The translations under genes and the position numbers were made by a program. Of a stretch of DNA of 37,398 bases, positions 35,284 through 37,398 are shown piece by piece. The notes under the pieces are model-generated. The model was not told the DNA's origin. It saw only the letters and a list, made by a program, of their open reading frames with translations, and made no database searches. Within the stretch, counting starts at the first letter, position 1; each line of letters starts with the position of its first letter. This stretch comes from an uncultured Flavobacterium sp. (lineage in GTDB: Bacteria > Bacteroidota > Bacteroidia > Flavobacteriales > Flavobacteriaceae), in the NCBI RefSeq assembly GCF_946481155.1, contig NZ_CAMLMK010000017.1, forward strand, positions 1 to 37,398. The letters are read 5' to 3'.

Positions 35284-35325
35284 AATATCTAAAAATCTAA
35301 CGATCTAAAAATCTAAGAAGTCTAC

Positions 35326-36036
35326 TTATTCCTGCATCGTGTGATAAACGTTCATCACATCATCATCCTCTTCAATTTTCTCTAACAATTTCTCAACATC
35401 AGCTACTTGGTCAGCAGTCAGTTCTTTAGTGATTTGCGGAATACGCTCAAACCCTGAAGATAGGATTTCGATGTTTCTGTTCTCCAGTTCTTTTTGGATG
35501 GCACCAAAGCTTTCGAAAGGCGCATACATTAAGATGCCGTCTTCATCAGCGAATATTTCTTCCACACCGAAGTCAATCATTTCTAATTCAAGTTCTTCCA
35601 CATCCTGACCTTCAGCTGGAATACGGAAGTTACAAGTGTGATCGAACATAAACTCAACGGAGCCCTGAGTTCCCATAGTCCCGTTGCATTTGTTGAAATA
35701 ACTTCTGATGTTGGCAACGGTTCTGTTATTGTTGTCAGTAGCAGTTTCAATAAGAATAGCAATTCCATGTGGTGCATAGCCTTCAAACAATACTTCCTTA
35801 AAGTTGGCCGTATCTTTGTCTGATGCTTTCTTAATTGCACGCTCCACGTTATCTTTTGGCATATTAGCCGATTTCGCATTTTGGATAACCGCTCTTAATC
35901 TGGAGTTAGTCTCCGGATTTGGTCCGCCTTCCTTAACGGCCATTACGATATCTTTTCCAATTCGCGTAAACGTTTTGGCCATTGCCGACCAACGTTTCAT
36001 TTTTCTCGCTTTTCTAAATTCAAACGCTCTTCCCAT
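35326..36036 (-). CDS. yebC: YebC/PmpR/TACO1-family protein
   Basis: Conserved cytoplasmic protein of 236 residues, long described as a DNA-binding regulator and more recently linked to translation of difficult sequences. Family motifs visible are GRAFEFRKARKMKRWSAMAKTF at the start, ANMPKDNVERAIKK, YAPHGIAILIETATDNNNRTVANIR and the acidic C-terminus (KIEEDDDVMNVYHTMQE). The role cannot be narrowed further from context. It is flanked by repeat-rich spacers. Confidence 0.94.
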   Translation of the reverse strand: MGRAFEFRKARKMKRWSAMAKTFTRIGKDIVMAVKEGGPNPETNSRLRAVIQNAKSANMPKDNVERAIKKASDKDTANFKEVLFEGYAPHGIAILIETATDNNNRTVANIRSYFNKCNGTMGTQGSVEFMFDHTCNFRIPAEGQDVEELELEMIDFGVEEIFADEDGILMYAPFESFGAIQKELENRNIEILSSGFERIPQITKELTADQVADVEKLLEKIEEDDDVMNVYHTMQE

Positions 36037-36066
36037 TTCTATTCGGAGTTTATTATTTTAAAGTGA

Positions 36067-36151
36067 CTGAGTTTCTTAGTTTGAAACTTTAAGCTGCAAA
36101 AATAATTCTTTAAATGGAATTTAAAAAAAACTTAGCAACTTAGTAACTCAG
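36067..36151. repeat. Short imperfect inverted repeat upstream of yebC
   Basis: CTGAGTTTCTTAG (36067-36079) and CTTAGTAACTCAG (36139-36151) are inverse complements at 11 of 13 positions. The right part is extended by further AACTTAG-type repeats. It lies between gcvT and yebC. Confidence 0.4.
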
Positions 36152-36168
36152 CAATTGAGGAACTATTT

Positions 36169-37251
36169 TTATTTTTTATAAAACGGCATTTTAACCACTT
36201 TCGCTTTAATGTCTTTGTTTCTGATTCGGATATAAATTTCTGAATCCGGAGTAGCTAAAGCCGTTGGAACATAGCCCATTCCAATAGCAATTCCTAAGGA
36301 AGGCGACTGTGTTCCGGAAGTTACAACACCTACTATATTTCCGTTAGCATCTGCGATTTCGTAATCGTGACGGGGGATACCTCTTTCCACCATTTCAAAA
36401 CCAACTAATTTCTTGGTAACGCCTTCTTCTTTTTGTTTTTTCAGATTAGCCGAATTGGTGAAATCTTTGTCGAATTTCGTAATCCATCCTAAACCTGCTT
36501 CAAGCGGAGAAGTCGTATCGTTGATATCGTTTCCGTATAAGCAAAAGCCCATTTCTAAACGTAAAGTATCACGGGCAGCCAATCCGATAGGTTTGATTCC
36601 GAAAGCAGCACCGGCTTCGAAAACTTTGTTCCAGATCGTTTCAGCATCTTCGTTTTTGAAGTAAATCTCAAATCCTCCTGAACCGGTATAACCCGTTGCA
36701 GAAACAGTAACATCTTTTACGCCTGCAAATTCTCCAATCTGAAACGAATAATAAGGCATAGCAGCCAAATCGATTGAAGTCAGTGATTGCATTGCTTCTG
36801 CAGCTTTTGGCCCTTGGATGGCCAATAAGGAGTAACCATCAGAAAGGTTTTGCATGTCTACGCCCAAATCGTTGTGCGATGAAATCCAGTTCCAGTCTTT
36901 TTCAATATTGGAAGCATTTACCACTAACATATAGTGATTGTCTGCAATTTTATATACGATTAAGTCGTCAACAATTCCGCCTTCGTTATTCGGCAGGCAA
37001 GAATACTGCGCTTTTCCGTCTACTAATTTTGAAGCATCATTTGAAGTTACTTTTTGGATTAAAGCTAATGCGTTTTCGCCTTTCAAAAAGAATTCTCCCA
37101 TGTGGGAAACGTCAAAAACACCCACGCCGTTGCGAACCGTTTCGTGCTCAATGTTTACTCCCTCATATTGCACAGGCATATTATAGCCTGCAAACGGAAC
37201 CATTTTAGCTCCTAAACTTTCGTGAACGTGCGTTAATGCTGTATTTTTCAT
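36169..37251 (-). CDS. gcvT: Glycine cleavage system T protein (aminomethyltransferase)
   Basis: Transfers the methylene group from the H-protein aminomethyl arm to tetrahydrofolate, releasing ammonia. The 360-residue protein shows FDVSHMGEF (residues 46-54), the folate and catalytic region [15 protein letters not shown] (D96), and [19 protein letters not shown]. The other gcv genes are not in the window, as is common in Bacteroidota where gcvT stands apart. Downstream yebC on the same strand is 132 bases away, so they may be separate units. Confidence 0.96.
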   Translation of the reverse strand: MKNTALTHVHESLGAKMVPFAGYNMPVQYEGVNIEHETVRNGVGVFDVSHMGEFFLKGENALALIQKVTSNDASKLVDGKAQYSCLPNNEGGIVDDLIVYKIADNHYMLVVNASNIEKDWNWISSHNDLGVDMQNLSDGYSLLAIQGPKAAEAMQSLTSIDLAAMPYYSFQIGEFAGVKDVTVSATGYTGSGGFEIYFKNEDAETIWNKVFEAGAAFGIKPIGLAARDTLRLEMGFCLYGNDINDTTSPLEAGLGWITKFDKDFTNSANLKKQKEEGVTKKLVGFEMVERGIPRHDYEIADANGNIVGVVTSGTQSPSLGIAIGMGYVPTALATPDSEIYIRIRNKDIKAKVVKMPFYKK

Positions 37252-37343
37252 AGTGTGTTGTGTAATTATTTTCGCTCGCTAATGTATTGAATTTTTACTT
37301 AGTGGCAAAGCAGAAATTTTGGGTTTTTAGAATGATTTTGTAC

Positions 37344-37398
37344 TCAGATTTCAGATTTCAGATTTCAGATTTCAGATTTCAGATTTCAGATTTCAGAT
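37344..37398. repeat. Heptanucleotide tandem repeat (TCAGATT)n, cut by the window edge
   Basis: From 37344 to the last base the sequence is perfect TCAGATT repeats, nearly eight copies in 55 bases, continuing beyond the window. It lies about 92 bases upstream of the gcvT start. Confidence 0.95.

Larger units (their letters stand above)
35065..35324. repeat. Inverted copies of a TTAGAT-rich repeat filling a convergent spacer
   Basis: The left segment 35065-35085 and right segment 35288-35308 are inverse complements at 20 of 21 positions (core GTTAGATTTTTAGA). A second pair, TAGACTTCTTAGATT (35082-35096) and its exact complement (35310-35324), has the same order on both sides rather than nesting. 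The right copy ends two bases before the yebC stop. Confidence 0.7.

Noticed and set aside
37344..37398. The right-edge repeats as a CRISPR or coding repeat
   Set aside because: The unit is seven bases with no spacers, and it lies in non-coding DNA upstream of gcvT.

Overview
The window is a chromosomal segment of a Bacteroidota bacterium, most likely Flavobacterium or a close relative. It is AT-rich, and many genes are preceded by the Bacteroidota -33/-7 promoter type (TTG, about 19-23 bases, TAnnTTTG). It encodes an OMP_b-brl_3-type TonB-dependent receptor, a protein with a type IX secretion sorting domain, a bacillithiol-linked YtxJ protein and the Bacteroidota-type transcarbamylase ArgF'. 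I see no rRNA, tRNA, phage, transposase or CRISPR array. The gene content is mostly housekeeping; the unusual features lie in domain architecture and intergenic DNA.

Layout. 1-3.8 kb: 5' part of clpB (minus), divergent ytxJ, and a TonB-dependent receptor whose promoter carries an operator-like palindrome. 4.0-12.5 kb: an eight-gene minus-strand arginine operon, GNAT-argG-argC-argD-argF'-argB-argE-argH. It is read from one promoter behind a leader of about 310 bases that holds a short ORF with CGG (Arg) codons and a possible pseudoknot. No classical argA or argJ is present, so the leading GNAT protein is a candidate for the missing N-acylglutamate synthase. 12.6-16.5 kb: secreted amidase with three FN3 repeats and a T9SS tail, a beta-propeller protein and a lipoprotein. 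16.7-19.4 kb: divergent fahA and glyA, followed by an intergenic array of GTGAC/GTCAC hairpins with exact 40-bp spacing. 19.6-24.9 kb: outer-membrane protein, prfB with its programmed +1 frameshift, low-specificity threonine aldolase and a long RluA-family pseudouridine synthase.

25.3-31.4 kb is a phosphate-acquisition locus: OprP/OprO-like porin, PstS lipoprotein, then pstC-pstA-pstB-phoU. All three transcription units start behind (G/T)TAACAT-type direct repeats with an 11-base register, which look like a Bacteroidota Pho box. PstC carries an extra region of about 105 residues in its first periplasmic loop that resembles part of the PstS fold but has lost the phosphate-binding loop. 31.4-37.4 kb: ybaB/ebfC, an S9A oligopeptidase, a cysteine-synthase/CBS-type enzyme, yebC and gcvT, with several families of short inverted repeats in the spacers and a heptanucleotide tandem repeat running off the right edge.

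Functional themes: arginine synthesis from glutamate; phosphate uptake and its control by PhoU; one-carbon and glycine metabolism (glyA, gcvT, threonine aldolase); protein quality control and translation (clpB, prfB, yebC, RluA-like). All calls come from reading the sequence; no database search was run.
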